Source: Pedobacter antarcticus
Lineage (GTDB): Bacteria > Bacteroidota > Bacteroidia > Sphingobacteriales > Sphingobacteriaceae
Length of the DNA: 64,000 bases
Direction of reading: 5' to 3'
Assembly (NCBI RefSeq): GCF_900112985.1
Contig: NZ_FONS01000003.1
Span: 1 to 64,000, forward strand
Position numbers and translations under genes: made by a program. Positions 46,105 to 55,072 of the stretch are shown piece by piece; within the stretch, counting starts at the first letter, position 1, and every line of letters starts with the position of its first letter. The notes beneath the pieces are model-generated. The model saw only the letters and a program-made list of their open reading frames with translations. It was not told where the DNA came from and searched no databases.

Positions 46105-46812
46105 ATGATACATATCAGAACATTCCGAGCGCCGGACGATCCCGAGGCATGCTCAAAATTTATTGTTGGCCACAAAAGACTACTGGAAATTTACGGAATC
46201 ACACAGATTACCTCCAACAGACAAGATTGGGTAGACGATCCGAAAACTATGGTAATTCTGGTTGAAGATAAAGAAACAAAATTTGTTTACGGTGGGGCAA
46301 GGATACAGCTCAAATCCGATAAGTACGACCTGCCTATAGCAAGCGCTATCGGGAAATATGACCCGAAGGTCTACGATATGATCAAAGAAGATGAGGACCG
46401 TGGTGGTACCTGTGAACTTTGTGGATTGTGGAATTCCAGAGAAGTAGCCGGAATGGGAATCGGAAGCCACGTATTGGCGCGTGTTGGTTCGGTATTAGCC
46501 GCTAAATTACAGGTTGTCAGTCTTTTCGTACTCTGTGCCCCGGCAACTGTACGAATGGGTAAAAGAGTTGGCTGTGTCGTAGAAACCACTTTAGGTAATA
46601 ATGGCTTGTTTTACTATCCAAAAGATGATCTGGTGGCTACTGCAATGCGGTTACGGAACCCCGAAGATCTGAGTAACGCTGATGAGTCCGAGCGGATCAA
46701 GATACTATCACTCAGGGACAATCCAAGTCAGGTGCTCGAAGAGAGAGGACCAAAAGGTATTTATCAGTTAGAATATAATTTAACCATTCCAAACTTGAAT
46801 GACCCTGTTTAA
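46105..46812 (+). CDS. GNAT-fold acyltransferase, possibly autoinducer-synthase-like
   Basis: A 235-residue protein with an N-terminal GNAT start ('MIHIRTFRAPDDPEACSKFI'), 'VYGGARIQLKSDKYDLPIAS' and an acyl-CoA binding motif 'REVAGMGIGSHVLAR' (R/QxxGxG/A). The preceding 'CELCGLWNSRE' segment recalls the E/SRF region of LuxI and N-acyl amino-acid synthases; that similarity is by eye only. 13 bases after the ThiF gene and 14 bases overlapping the kinase gene, so the three are cotranslated or nearly so. Substrate unknown. Confidence 0.65.
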   Translation: MIHIRTFRAPDDPEACSKFIVGHKRLLEIYGITQITSNRQDWVDDPKTMVILVEDKETKFVYGGARIQLKSDKYDLPIASAIGKYDPKVYDMIKEDEDRGGTCELCGLWNSREVAGMGIGSHVLARVGSVLAAKLQVVSLFVLCAPATVRMGKRVGCVVETTLGNNGLFYYPKDDLVATAMRLRNPEDLSNADESERIKILSLRDNPSQVLEERGPKGIYQLEYNLTIPNLNDPV

Positions 46813-48955
46813 AAGAATACTGATCTGTTTTATCCTGCTGATATCCGGTCAATCTGCCATTGCCGCTTCCGGTCAGGACAGCATTTTAAAATTCTCTGAT
46901 GATCAGCGCATCCTGCGGATGGAGAAAGGTATCTTTCTTTTTCGTGACCCAAGTTGTACGTTAAGTTTCGATAAAGTCCTCAAAGAAAAATTTAACTATC
47001 TAGACCAGGCCGTTCCTAACATGGGGATTACTTCAGACCGTGTATGGATCCGTTTTACAGTGCAGAACACCAGTAAATCGAAAGATCTGATGCTGGTCAT
47101 TGCACAACCCGCATTAGACAGCCTCGTTCTTTATCAACAGGAAAAGAATGGGTTTACGGAATCTGTACACCTTGGAAAGTACAAAAAATTCAGTGACCGG
47201 CTCGTTCTTAATGCCAATTACCTTTTCCCTGTAAGTATTCCGCTGGGTGGTCAAAAAACATTTTATGTACAGGTAAGTTCAACCGATCAGATTCAGCTTC
47301 CTGTCTATCTGGGAACCTCCAGAAGCATACTTGTAGATGACAATAACAGGAATATTCTTTTTGGTCTGTATGCGGGGATTATCCTCATTATGATCTTTTA
47401 TAACCTGTTTATAAGTTTTACGGTTAAAGATTCCAGTTATTTATACTACATCATCTACATCTTTTTCGTAGGCTTGACACAAGCAACTTTTCAGGGATAT
47501 GCATTTAAATATCTATGGCCGGACAGTCCATGGCTGGCTATAAACAGCTCTGTTCTAGTACCTTTTTTCTCTGGAATTACTACCGCTCTTTTTCTTATTC
47601 GTTTTCTTCAAACCAAAAAGAACACACCGGGCCTGCATAATGGAATATTATTTTTCATCGGACTGTATGTTATTACATTATCGGTATGGTTTAGCGGATA
47701 TCATACCCAAAGTATCAAGTCGCTCCAGACCCTTGCATTGCTGGGATCCCTTTATTTTCTCTTTGTGGCGAATGCAATCAGAAGAAAAGGATCCAGACCC
47801 GCATTGTTTTTCCTGATAGCTTATACAATCTTCCTGCTTGCTGTGGTGATCTTTGTATTGCGGAATTTCAATATTGTTCCTTACAACATGTTCACCTCTT
47901 ACATTCTGGAGATTGGCTCAGTTATACAGATCACATTACTCTCATTCGCACTGGCCGACAAGATTAATATCTATCGCAAAGATAAAGAACAATCACAGGA
48001 ACATGCGCTGCAAATATCCAAGGAAAATGAACGTCTTATCAGGGAACAAAACATAGAATTGGAGACGCAGGTTAACATACGAACTGAAGAATTGCAGAAA
48101 TCTAACCACGCCCTGAACGATACATTAAAAGACCTCAAAGAAGCACAATCGCAGTTAGTGGACGCAGAAAAAATGGCTGGCCTTGGACAGTTAACAGCAG
48201 GTATCGCCCATGAGATTAATAATCCTATAAATTTTGTCACATCCAATATAAAACCATTGAGAATGGACATTGAAGATCTTTATGATGTGATTGCTAAATA
48301 TGAACAAATTGATCCTGATAAAGATATTGTCTTGCAACTAGATGAAGTCGCCAGTTTCAAAAGACAGATAGACCTAGAATATATTAAAACGGAGATTAAT
48401 TCTTTACTATCAGGTATTGGCGACGGAGCTAACCGGACGGCAGAAATAATCAGAAGTCTGAAAAACTTCAGCAGACTGGATGAAAGCGACACTAAACCAG
48501 TAGATATAAATGAAGGTCTGGAATCAACGCTCATTTTACTAAGAAGCACTATTCCTGAAAATATTGAAGTAATTAAAGATTTGCAAGCTTTACCTCAGGT
48601 TGAATGCCTTCCTGGCAAGATTAATCAGGTTTTTATGAATCTGATTACTAATGCTATTCAGGCTATTAAAACGAAAAAAGACAATCCCCGGAAAGAGCAA
48701 CTTTTTATCGCGACAAAAGACATGGGAGATTCAATTCAAATCAGTATTCGTGATACAGGCCCCGGAATGACAGAAGAGATTAAACAGAAGATATTTGAAC
48801 CTTTTTTCACCACTAAAGAGGTTGGAGAGGGAACAGGCCTAGGTTTGTCAATAGTTTTTAGTATTATTGAGAAACACAAGGGAAATATCGAAGTGATCAC
48901 AAGCCTAAATTCTGGTACTGAATTTATAATCACATTGCCTGTAAACATAGTTTAA
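46799..48955 (+). CDS. 7TMR-DISM sensor histidine kinase
   Basis: A 718-residue sensor: signal peptide (1-24), 7TMR-DISMED2-type extracellular domain (about 30-170, '[20 protein letters not shown]'), seven membrane helices (about 185-395), coiled coil (about 398-455), HisKA ('[20 protein letters not shown]', phospho-His) and HATPase ('[15 protein letters not shown]', '[20 protein letters not shown]', '[15 protein letters not shown]'). DISMED2 domains are thought to bind small extracellular ligands. It starts 14 bases inside the GNAT gene. Confidence 0.92.
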   Translation: MTLFKRILICFILLISGQSAIAASGQDSILKFSDDQRILRMEKGIFLFRDPSCTLSFDKVLKEKFNYLDQAVPNMGITSDRVWIRFTVQNTSKSKDLMLVIAQPALDSLVLYQQEKNGFTESVHLGKYKKFSDRLVLNANYLFPVSIPLGGQKTFYVQVSSTDQIQLPVYLGTSRSILVDDNNRNILFGLYAGIILIMIFYNLFISFTVKDSSYLYYIIYIFFVGLTQATFQGYAFKYLWPDSPWLAINSSVLVPFFSGITTALFLIRFLQTKKNTPGLHNGILFFIGLYVITLSVWFSGYHTQSIKSLQTLALLGSLYFLFVANAIRRKGSRPALFFLIAYTIFLLAVVIFVLRNFNIVPYNMFTSYILEIGSVIQITLLSFALADKINIYRKDKEQSQEHALQISKENERLIREQNIELETQVNIRTEELQKSNHALNDTLKDLKEAQSQLVDAEKMAGLGQLTAGIAHEINNPINFVTSNIKPLRMDIEDLYDVIAKYEQIDPDKDIVLQLDEVASFKRQIDLEYIKTEINSLLSGIGDGANRTAEIIRSLKNFSRLDESDTKPVDINEGLESTLILLRSTIPENIEVIKDLQALPQVECLPGKINQVFMNLITNAIQAIKTKKDNPRKEQLFIATKDMGDSIQISIRDTGPGMTEEIKQKIFEPFFTTKEVGEGTGLGLSIVFSIIEKHKGNIEVITSLNSGTEFIITLPVNIV

Positions 48956-48956
48956 T

Positions 48957-50036
48957 ATGACCAGCTCTCCGGTAAAAGTTTTGTATATCGATGACGAGGA
49001 AAATAATTTACTCGCATTTAAAGCAAGTTTCAGACGGCAGTATGAAATCTACACAGCGATTTCTGCGGCCGAAGGCCTGAAGATTCTCCAAAATATCTCT
49101 GTAGAGGTAATTATTGCTGATCAGAAAATGCCGGAGACAACCGGAGTCGAGTTCTTTAAAAGTATCTCCAAAAACTACCCCGACCCTATTCGCATTCTTT
49201 TAACTGGTTATACCGATATAACGGCCCTTGCAGACGCAATCAACCATGGAGATATCTACAGATACATTACCAAGCCCTGGAACGACCTTGAACTTCATAA
49301 TTCTATAAAGAACGCTCATGACGCCTATAAAGCGAAGATAGATCTGCGTAATAAGGTAAGGGAGCTTGAGAAGACAAATGACGAATTAAACCGCTTTATT
49401 TACAGCATATCCCACGAACTCCGTGCGCCTCTGGTCTCCGTAATTGGCATCGTAAACCTGGTTAAAATGGAAGGTCTTTTTAATTCCAGCGGCGAGTACT
49501 GGGAGCTTATAGAATCCTGTTCAGTAAAACTTGATTACTATATTCAGAAAACACTCCAATATTATAAAAACAATAAAAATCTTTCCGATAAAGCCGAAAT
49601 TAATTTCCCGAAGCTGGTAGAAGAAATTATTCAGGAATACTCACCGAATGAGCCAGACACCAAATTTAATGTGAGCATTAACCAGACGGAACCTTTTTAT
49701 GGAGACACCTTCCGGATAGAAGTTATTTTGGGCAATCTGATTTCAAATGCTATTAAATATCAAAAAGAGGAAGCTGGCGCGAAACTGGTTGATATCTCTA
49801 TCCACGTTTCTATGATTTCTGCCGAGATTATTATCAAAGACAATGGCTTAGGTATACTGAATGAACACCTGGATAAAATATTTACTCAGTTTTTTAAAGC
49901 TAAAAACAATAGGGGAAGTGGATTAGGCCTGTTTATCGTTAAAGAGGCCTTGAATAAAATAGGCGGTACGATCAGCGTCAGTTCAGCAGTTAATCAGGGT
50001 ACGACATTTAAAATTAATATCCCAAATGCCAGCTAA
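48957..50036 (+). CDS. Receiver-histidine kinase hybrid
   Basis: A 359-residue soluble protein: N-terminal receiver (3-120, 'VLYIDDEENNLLAFKASFRR', phospho-Asp in 'VIIADQKMPETTGVEFF'), linker helix, HisKA ('NRFIYSISHELRAPLVSVIG') and HATPase ('NLISNAIKYQKEEAG', 'IIKDNGLGILNEHL', 'GSGLGLFIVKEALNKIGG'). Begins one base after the stop of the 7TMR kinase gene, so it is the next relay. Paralogous to the 44360 receiver. Confidence 0.9.
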   Translation: MTSSPVKVLYIDDEENNLLAFKASFRRQYEIYTAISAAEGLKILQNISVEVIIADQKMPETTGVEFFKSISKNYPDPIRILLTGYTDITALADAINHGDIYRYITKPWNDLELHNSIKNAHDAYKAKIDLRNKVRELEKTNDELNRFIYSISHELRAPLVSVIGIVNLVKMEGLFNSSGEYWELIESCSVKLDYYIQKTLQYYKNNKNLSDKAEINFPKLVEEIIQEYSPNEPDTKFNVSINQTEPFYGDTFRIEVILGNLISNAIKYQKEEAGAKLVDISIHVSMISAEIIIKDNGLGILNEHLDKIFTQFFKAKNNRGSGLGLFIVKEALNKIGGTISVSSAVNQGTTFKINIPNAS

Positions 50037-50439
50037 TCTGAATACAAAACCAATAATTATGCTTGTTGATGATAATATTATTGATCTGAAAATCAATAGT
50101 AAACTCATTGAAATAACCGGTATGTTTTCCGAGATTATAGCCTGCAAATCAGGCCAGGAAGCACTTCACTATTTTAGCTCATCAGCGAACCAGGCCGATA
50201 AGCTACCCACCCTTATTCTGCTTGACATACAAATGCCGGAGATGGATGGCTTCGAATTCCTTGAACACTATAAAAAATTCCCTTCAGCCTTTAAAGAAAA
50301 ATGTGCAGTTGCTATGTTGTCTTCGACACTCGACTTCGGAGATATACAGCGTGCTCAAGCTAACCCACATGTTATCAAGCTCATGAAGAAACCTCTTCAA
50401 CTCATAGACCTCAAAAAACTGGCTGGCAATAGAAGCTAG
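50026..50439 (+). CDS. Stand-alone response regulator receiver
   Basis: A 137-residue single receiver domain: 'IIMLVDDNIIDLKINSKLIE', phospho-Asp in 'LILLDIQMPEMDGFEFL', and 'KLMKKPLQLIDLKKL'. No output domain. Overlaps the hybrid kinase gene by 11 bases. Such CheY-like proteins shuttle phosphate or bind an effector. Confidence 0.9.
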   Translation: MPANLNTKPIIMLVDDNIIDLKINSKLIEITGMFSEIIACKSGQEALHYFSSSANQADKLPTLILLDIQMPEMDGFEFLEHYKKFPSAFKEKCAVAMLSSTLDFGDIQRAQANPHVIKLMKKPLQLIDLKKLAGNRS

Positions 50440-50471
50440 TATAATGGCATTATTCCTGCCTTAACAGTTAT

Positions 50472-50846
50472 ATGAATAACTGTAAATTTATACTCATCAG
50501 CTTGCTTATACCTTTACTTTTTACTAGTTGTAAAAAAGATTCCACGATGGACCCCCTATCTAATGTAGTGTTCTCAAAAGACGGGGTAATCCGTGTAGAA
50601 TGTTCAGAATGTCAGTTTAATTATACAGTTTTAAATAATTCACAAAGTTTCGACATTACCGATAATCAGGACATTAAATTCAGTTACGTGTCCGACATAG
50701 ACCTTAAAACCATAATAAACACTAAAAAGCAGCAAAAGGTCAGGCTTGTAGTTTTCGATGCCTATGGCAGAATGATTTCCAATGAATTGAGTTCTTTAGA
50801 AGGCGGTGCTTATAAAATCAATAATTTTAAGATCACAATTAAATAA
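50472..50846 (+). CDS. Small lipoprotein of unknown function
   Basis: A 124-residue protein with a lipoprotein signal: hydrophobic helix and lipobox 'PLLFTSCKKDS' (Cys about 20). The mature part has 'FSKDGVIRVECSECQFNYTV' with a CSEC pair and 'KVRLVVFDAYGRMISNEL'. Follows the receiver gene by 32 bases, so probably the last gene of the operon. It could be an envelope partner of the sensor, but nothing proves this. Confidence 0.7.
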   Translation: MNNCKFILISLLIPLLFTSCKKDSTMDPLSNVVFSKDGVIRVECSECQFNYTVLNNSQSFDITDNQDIKFSYVSDIDLKTIINTKKQQKVRLVVFDAYGRMISNELSSLEGGAYKINNFKITIK

Positions 50847-50855
50847 AATCATCAG

Positions 50856-50887
50856 GCCGGTGCCTGTTTTAGACCGGCATATTTTTG
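50856..50887 (+). terminator. Terminator-like hairpin at the end of the ThiF-GNAT-kinase operon
   Basis: GCCGGT (50856-50861) pairs with ACCGGC (50873-50878), followed by ATATTTTTG. Confidence 0.55.
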
Positions 50888-51007
50888 CTATTTCAGCCCG
50901 TAGGTATTTTCATCAGATCTAGCTGAAAACAAAATTATTCCGCCATAATTACGGGATGTAAAAGGCCATAATGTAGAAATTTATACCCGTTCTGCATAAG
51001 CCTGCTT

Positions 51008-52294
51008 TCAAGAGTATTTACCAGCCAGTCTATTCCGTTGCGCTTTATAAATACCTGTTCTGCCACTGCACAAAAAAGCTATGAAGCAACCTGTGGCAAA
51101 AAAAACCACATATGCCCCTCCGAATAATTCAAGTCCCATAACAGTACAGGCGAGTGGCGTTTTCGTTGCGCCTGCAAAAACAGCTATAAACCCGATCGCT
51201 GCAAAAAGGCTTTCCGGCGCCTGTAATACCTGCGCAAGCGTATGACCGAGAGTCGCTCCGATATAGAATAATGGCGTGACCTCTCCCCCTTTGAAACCGG
51301 TCGCAAGTGTAATTGCTGTATAAATTGTCTTCCATAACCAGCTCCATGTATCTGCCCCGCCAGGTAAAAATGCGGAGGGCAGAGTCACTGCACCTGGATA
51401 AGCTGATTCTATCCCCAATCCCAGAAAATCTGGTTTACCCAAAATTAATGTCAATGCGATTATTACAAACCCACCTAGCAAAGGTATCAGCCATTTTCTT
51501 TGCACTACGCCGGTGATCAGTTGCTTAATACCATGCCCCAGTTTAATGAATAACATACTCACCATTCCAAAAGCGACAGCAGCCAGCATTACCTTCCCCA
51601 AAAGCAACCAGCTAAATGCAAGTCTGCCCGATAAGTAATAGAATTCAACTGGAAGATTATTTACCAGATAGCCGGTATGATGCACGTGTAAAGTCATTAC
51701 TGTAAAATGTCCGGCCATACTGGCTAATAAAGCTGCAGGGAAATGTTTATAGTGGATCTTACCCAGTGTAAGCACCTCAATCGCAAAGATAGCCCCGGTA
51801 AACGGTGTTCCAAATACAGCTCCAAAACCGGCCGCGATCCCGGCGATCAGCACCGTTTTGGTATCCCTTCCGGACATATTAAACCATTTTCCAAAAACCG
51901 ATGCGATACTTCCGCCTATTTGTACTGCCGTTCCTTCACGGCCAGCTGAACCACCAAAAAGATGTGTTATTAAAGTACTGATCAGAATTACAGGGGCCAT
52001 TTTCCAGGTCATACTCCCTACCGGGCGATGAATTTCTTCCAGAATGAGATCATTCCCCTTCTCTGAAGATTTACCAACAGTCTGATAAATATAATGAATC
52101 AATACCCCGGCAAATGGTAAAAAATAAAGCAGCCATGGATGTGAGAACCTGAACAGCGTCACCCTATGGAGCAAAATCAGAAAGAGTGACACTATTAAAC
52201 CTGTCGCAACCGAAATACAGCAAATCAGGAGTAACCAGCGAAAAAATATACGCAGAGAAGGTACTGACCACAATGCGGGAAAGTAAGATTTCAT
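51008..52294 (-). CDS. CLC-family ion channel/antiporter, probable fluoride/proton type
   Basis: A 428-residue protein with about ten or more membrane helices. At the place of the chloride filter GSGIP it reads 'KGNDLILEEI', and the GREGP motif is 'GSAGREGTAVQIG'; further 'GAVFGTPFTGAIFAIEVL' and 'GGEVTPLFYIGATLG' are conserved. The G-N-x-L-I filter with GREGT/V is what I recall for CLC-F fluoride exporters, distinct from chloride CLCs. The gating Glu of GREG is kept. No fluoride riboswitch was found upstream. Monocistronic. Confidence 0.75.
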   Translation of the reverse strand: MKSYFPALWSVPSLRIFFRWLLLICCISVATGLIVSLFLILLHRVTLFRFSHPWLLYFLPFAGVLIHYIYQTVGKSSEKGNDLILEEIHRPVGSMTWKMAPVILISTLITHLFGGSAGREGTAVQIGGSIASVFGKWFNMSGRDTKTVLIAGIAAGFGAVFGTPFTGAIFAIEVLTLGKIHYKHFPAALLASMAGHFTVMTLHVHHTGYLVNNLPVEFYYLSGRLAFSWLLLGKVMLAAVAFGMVSMLFIKLGHGIKQLITGVVQRKWLIPLLGGFVIIALTLILGKPDFLGLGIESAYPGAVTLPSAFLPGGADTWSWLWKTIYTAITLATGFKGGEVTPLFYIGATLGHTLAQVLQAPESLFAAIGFIAVFAGATKTPLACTVMGLELFGGAYVVFFATGCFIAFLCSGRTGIYKAQRNRLAGKYS

Positions 52295-52339
52295 AAACAG
52301 GCAATTAACCGTGGAATCGAAATATCCGGCGATTCATCA

Positions 52340-52347
52340 CAAATATA
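52340..52347 (-). promoter_or_regulatory. -7 promoter element of the CLC gene
   Basis: TATATTTG on the complement matches TAnnTTTG, about 45 bases before the ATG at 52294. Confidence 0.5.
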
Positions 52348-52448
52348 AAATTCCCATAAAGAATAAAGACGTTTATAACTCAGAAAATGGAATTATAAAA
52401 TTAAAAGTCGCCTTGGTTTTTAACTAAAGGTTAACCGTATCATACTCT

Positions 52449-52583
52449 GGTTTCGCCAACATTTACTTCACACTTCCTTCGGAGTTTGTTCGGACTTCCT
52501 TCGTTGTTCCTTCAATCGAAATCGAACGAAAAACGAAGGAAGCATGAAGATCATATAAACGAAATCCGATACAATGGCGAAAC
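52449..52583. repeat. Palindromic intergenic repeat unit
   Basis: Outer inverted repeats GTTTCGCCA (52450-52458) and TGGCGAAAC (52575-52583) enclose inner inverted repeats CTTCCTTCGTT (52495-52505) and AACGAAGGAAG (52532-52542). ACTTCCTTCG also occurs in direct orientation near 52472 and 52494. The nested symmetry in a non-coding gap suggests a REP/MITE-like element. Confidence 0.45.
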
Positions 52584-52618
52584 ACACTCTATCTTATGCC
52601 GACACTTATAATTTTGTC

Positions 52619-52650
52619 AAAAAAAAAGCAGGGTATCTTGCGATCCCTGC
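52619..52650 (-). terminator. Terminator of the GH109 operon
   Basis: GCAGGG (52628-52633) pairs with CCCTGC (52645-52650); a run of nine T follows on the complement (52627-52619). Confidence 0.8.
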
Positions 52651-52671
52651 CTCCAAAGTCAAAAATAAATT

Positions 52672-54024
52672 TTAATAATCGTCGTTTAGCGCAAATACAG
52701 GTTTTCTGGTCATCCATTTACCACCGCTGAAATCCGGAAAATCCAGTGTTTCATTACCAAGCTCAATAGACTGCTCGCTTAATGGCGTAATGGCGCTCCA
52801 TGCAGCGGCGTCATAAACATCCATAGGCGTTTCAGTATTCCGCTTAACAGACTCAATAAAAGCATGTATTACGAAAAAGTCCATACCACCATGACCGGCA
52901 CCCTGTGCGTCGTTACCATATTTCTTCCAAAGCGGATGATCATATTTTTCCAGCCATGCATTTGCATCATCCCATTTATGGGGCTTGCTCTGTCCTTCCA
53001 CATAAATACTGTTGTTCAGATCCATCCATAAGCCATTAGTTCCTTGTACACGGAACCCTAAAGAATAGGGCCTTGGAGAATTGGTATCATGTTGTAGTAT
53101 AATTGTTTCCCCGTTTGCACAATCTAATGTGGTAGTTACGATATCGCCCAATCTGAAATTCACTTTTGTATTAGGATGGCTTTCACCGCCCTTATCAACA
53201 ATATATTTATGCAGGCCTCTTGCTTTGGTTGCAAAAGAGTTGATTTTCAAAAACCTATTTCCCCTGTTAATATTTATGCACTGTGCGACAGGACCGATCC
53301 CATGTGTAGGGTAAAGCTCACCATTCCGGTGAACAGAATGATTCGTTCTCCATTTCGCCTCAGAAAATCCTTTTTCATTAAATTCGACACCGCCCCCGTA
53401 AGGCTTGATCCCATCATTAAACTTTACTTCTCTCAGATCGTGCTGATAGCCACCTTGAAGGTGCAGTATCTCCCCGAAAACGTCTTGTCTCACCATATTT
53501 AAAACCGCAAGGACATCTCTGCGGTAACAAACATTCTCCAGCATCATCACATGCGCCTGGTGTTTCTCTGCTGCGTGTACTACATCCCAGTGATCCTGCA
53601 AAGTGATACCAAGCATAACCTCGGTTGCAACATATTTTAAGCCAGCTTCCAGTGAGCCAATGATCATTGATTTATGCCATTCCCAAGGAGTTGAAATAAT
53701 AACAGACTTTAATCCCTTGACCTGGAGCATATCTTTCCAGGCATTATTATCACCTGTATAGATTTTGGGCATCGGCTTACCACTTTTGGTAATTAGCTTT
53801 TTAGCCATCTCCAGCATGCGTGGTTCTACATCGCAGATTGCAACAAGTTCTACATCATCCCTTTTCAATAATAGATCCAGGTGGTTTTGCCCACGCAGAC
53901 CAACACCTATCATTGCGATTTTAACTTTCTCACCCGCATAATTCGCAAAAAGTGTCTGTTCGGGCATCATCGTCAGTGCGGCAGCTGTAAGACCGGTTGT
54001 AGCCACAAATTCTCGTCTGTTCAT
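52672..54024 (-). CDS. GH109-type alpha-N-acetylgalactosaminidase (Gfo/Idh/MocA fold)
   Basis: A 450-residue protein with a Tat signal (MNRREFVATTGLTAAALTMM) and an NAD-binding N-terminus ('IAMIGVGLRGQNHLDLLLKR'). Characteristic GH109 stretches follow: 'STPWEWHKSMI', 'MMLENVCYRRDVLAVLNMVR', 'GGYQHDLREV', 'WRTNHSVHRNGELYPTHGIG', 'HKYIVDKGGESHPN' and 'DAQGAGHGGMDFF'. These match my memory of the Elizabethkingia enzyme that removes blood-group A GalNAc by an NAD-dependent elimination mechanism. It cleaves terminal alpha-GalNAc in the periplasm. Alternative: a related oxidoreductase. It sits 23 bases after the 54048 gene, divergent from SusC. Confidence 0.87.
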   Translation of the reverse strand: MNRREFVATTGLTAAALTMMPEQTLFANYAGEKVKIAMIGVGLRGQNHLDLLLKRDDVELVAICDVEPRMLEMAKKLITKSGKPMPKIYTGDNNAWKDMLQVKGLKSVIISTPWEWHKSMIIGSLEAGLKYVATEVMLGITLQDHWDVVHAAEKHQAHVMMLENVCYRRDVLAVLNMVRQDVFGEILHLQGGYQHDLREVKFNDGIKPYGGGVEFNEKGFSEAKWRTNHSVHRNGELYPTHGIGPVAQCININRGNRFLKINSFATKARGLHKYIVDKGGESHPNTKVNFRLGDIVTTTLDCANGETIILQHDTNSPRPYSLGFRVQGTNGLWMDLNNSIYVEGQSKPHKWDDANAWLEKYDHPLWKKYGNDAQGAGHGGMDFFVIHAFIESVKRNTETPMDVYDAAAWSAITPLSEQSIELGNETLDFPDFSGGKWMTRKPVFALNDDY

Positions 54025-54047
54025 AGTTATATTTTCAGCTATAAAAA

Positions 54048-54674
54048 TTATATAAGATTGTTTTGTTTATTCTGATAACCTTTGATTTGTAACATCCTGA
54101 TTTTCCAACCTGGCGCCACAGGATGCTTTAACGATAGACCCGGCCCGGACGAAAATTCACCATCCCAGTCAGAAAGCATAAATTTTAACGATTTTAATGT
54201 AGCCAGCGTTAATCCGTAATGATCGATAAGTTTTATGCTGACATAAGCCCTTCCTTCTGCCTGGGGACTAACCGTCAGCACAAGCTGTACAGCTCCAAAC
54301 AGACTATCGGCATCCGTCTGGCGGCTGTCTGTTTCTTCATTTATAAAAAGACTATAATTCTCGTTCATTCCGAAACTGATTGGTTCTGCAGCTTTTTCAC
54401 CGGAAGGCTTAAAATACATGGTAAATAAAGCACTCTCCTGAATCCTTTCAGGTACAACCTCCATCCTGTATTCCAGTCCAAAAGAGCTAACTGTTGAAGC
54501 AGTAAAAATCTCACTTTCAGGTATATCGTACCAGGTATTGTCGTAAACTTCTACTTCTTCTTTATTCAGATAATCCGGAGTCGCCAAGACCGGATCTGGC
54601 TCCTTGGTTACCGGCACTTTTGCAGGTTGAGAGCCAAAAATGCGTGTAAAAAGTTCTCTGCGTTCCATGTTCAT
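54048..54674 (-). CDS. Unknown protein upstream of the GH109 gene
   Basis: A 208-residue protein I do not recognise. It begins MNMERRELFTRIFG; an ATG two codons on (54668) is an alternative start. There is no evident signal peptide or membrane helix. The body is rich in predicted beta strands ('STVSSFGLEYRMEVVPERIQ', 'GAVQLVLTVSPQAEGRAYVS') and ends with 'APGWKIRMLQIKGYQNKQ'. It is the first gene of the leftward unit with the GH109 gene and is flanked by LacI-type operators, so it belongs to the same regulon. Confidence 0.65.
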   Translation of the reverse strand: MNMERRELFTRIFGSQPAKVPVTKEPDPVLATPDYLNKEEVEVYDNTWYDIPESEIFTASTVSSFGLEYRMEVVPERIQESALFTMYFKPSGEKAAEPISFGMNENYSLFINEETDSRQTDADSLFGAVQLVLTVSPQAEGRAYVSIKLIDHYGLTLATLKSLKFMLSDWDGEFSSGPGLSLKHPVAPGWKIRMLQIKGYQNKQNNLI

Positions 54675-54741
54675 TCATTTGGTGATGACAAGGTATAAAA
54701 ATTCCCCCCATGCCCGCAACGCTAAAAATCGAATAATCAGC

Positions 54742-54776
54742 GCAAACGTTTGATAAATAAATTATCAAACGTTTGC
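54742..54776. promoter_or_regulatory. Paired LacI-type operators
   Basis: GCAAACGTTTGAT (54742-54754) and ATCAAACGTTTGC (54764-54776) are mirror images, each containing the palindrome CAAACGTTTG (54743-54752, 54766-54775), centres 23 bp apart. They lie upstream of the leftward 54048 gene. The centre CG and form are typical of LacI/GalR operators. Confidence 0.8.
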
Positions 54777-54944
54777 ATAAACTAGGCGAAGTATAAAATG
54801 AGGAAACGACTGTTTGCCCGCACCTACATCCGAAACTTAAATTCCTCAAACTAAAATATACAATTATCTAATAATCAATTATTTAGTAATTAACAAGCAA
54901 AACTAGTCACAGAAAGCATTATGAAATTTTCCCGCCTTTATCTA

Positions 54945-54958
54945 ATCAAACGTTTGCG
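54945..54958. promoter_or_regulatory. LacI-type operator upstream of SusC
   Basis: ATCAAACGTTTGCG contains the same CAAACGTTTG palindrome (54947-54956), 181 bp centre to centre from the nearer of the two left operators and about 120 bases before the SusC start. Distance would allow looping. Confidence 0.8.
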
Positions 54959-55072
54959 TTGATTTAGACATTTTGAAATGCTTAAAGCTTGCATAACGCC
55001 TCCTATCTTCAATTTACAAGCTCCTGAACCAAAGCTTTAAAAATTGAATTGCTAACCATTTAAAATCATTGC

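Larger units (their letters stand above)
52295..52671. other. Intergenic region between CLC gene and GH109 gene
   Basis: No ORF. From left to right it has a leftward -7 element (52340-52347), a structured repeat (52449-52583) and the GH109 gene terminator (52619-52650). Confidence 0.6.

Noticed and set aside
44952-46812. E1-like gene as part of a CBASS-like or Bil anti-phage system
   Set aside because: No E2-like, JAB peptidase, nucleotide cyclase, ubiquitin-like or effector gene is adjacent; the neighbours are GNAT and two-component genes.
52295-52350. Fluoride (crcB) riboswitch before the CLC gene
   Set aside because: The leader is only about 40 bases after the -7 element and lacks the conserved riboswitch core; only a short 6-bp hairpin is seen.
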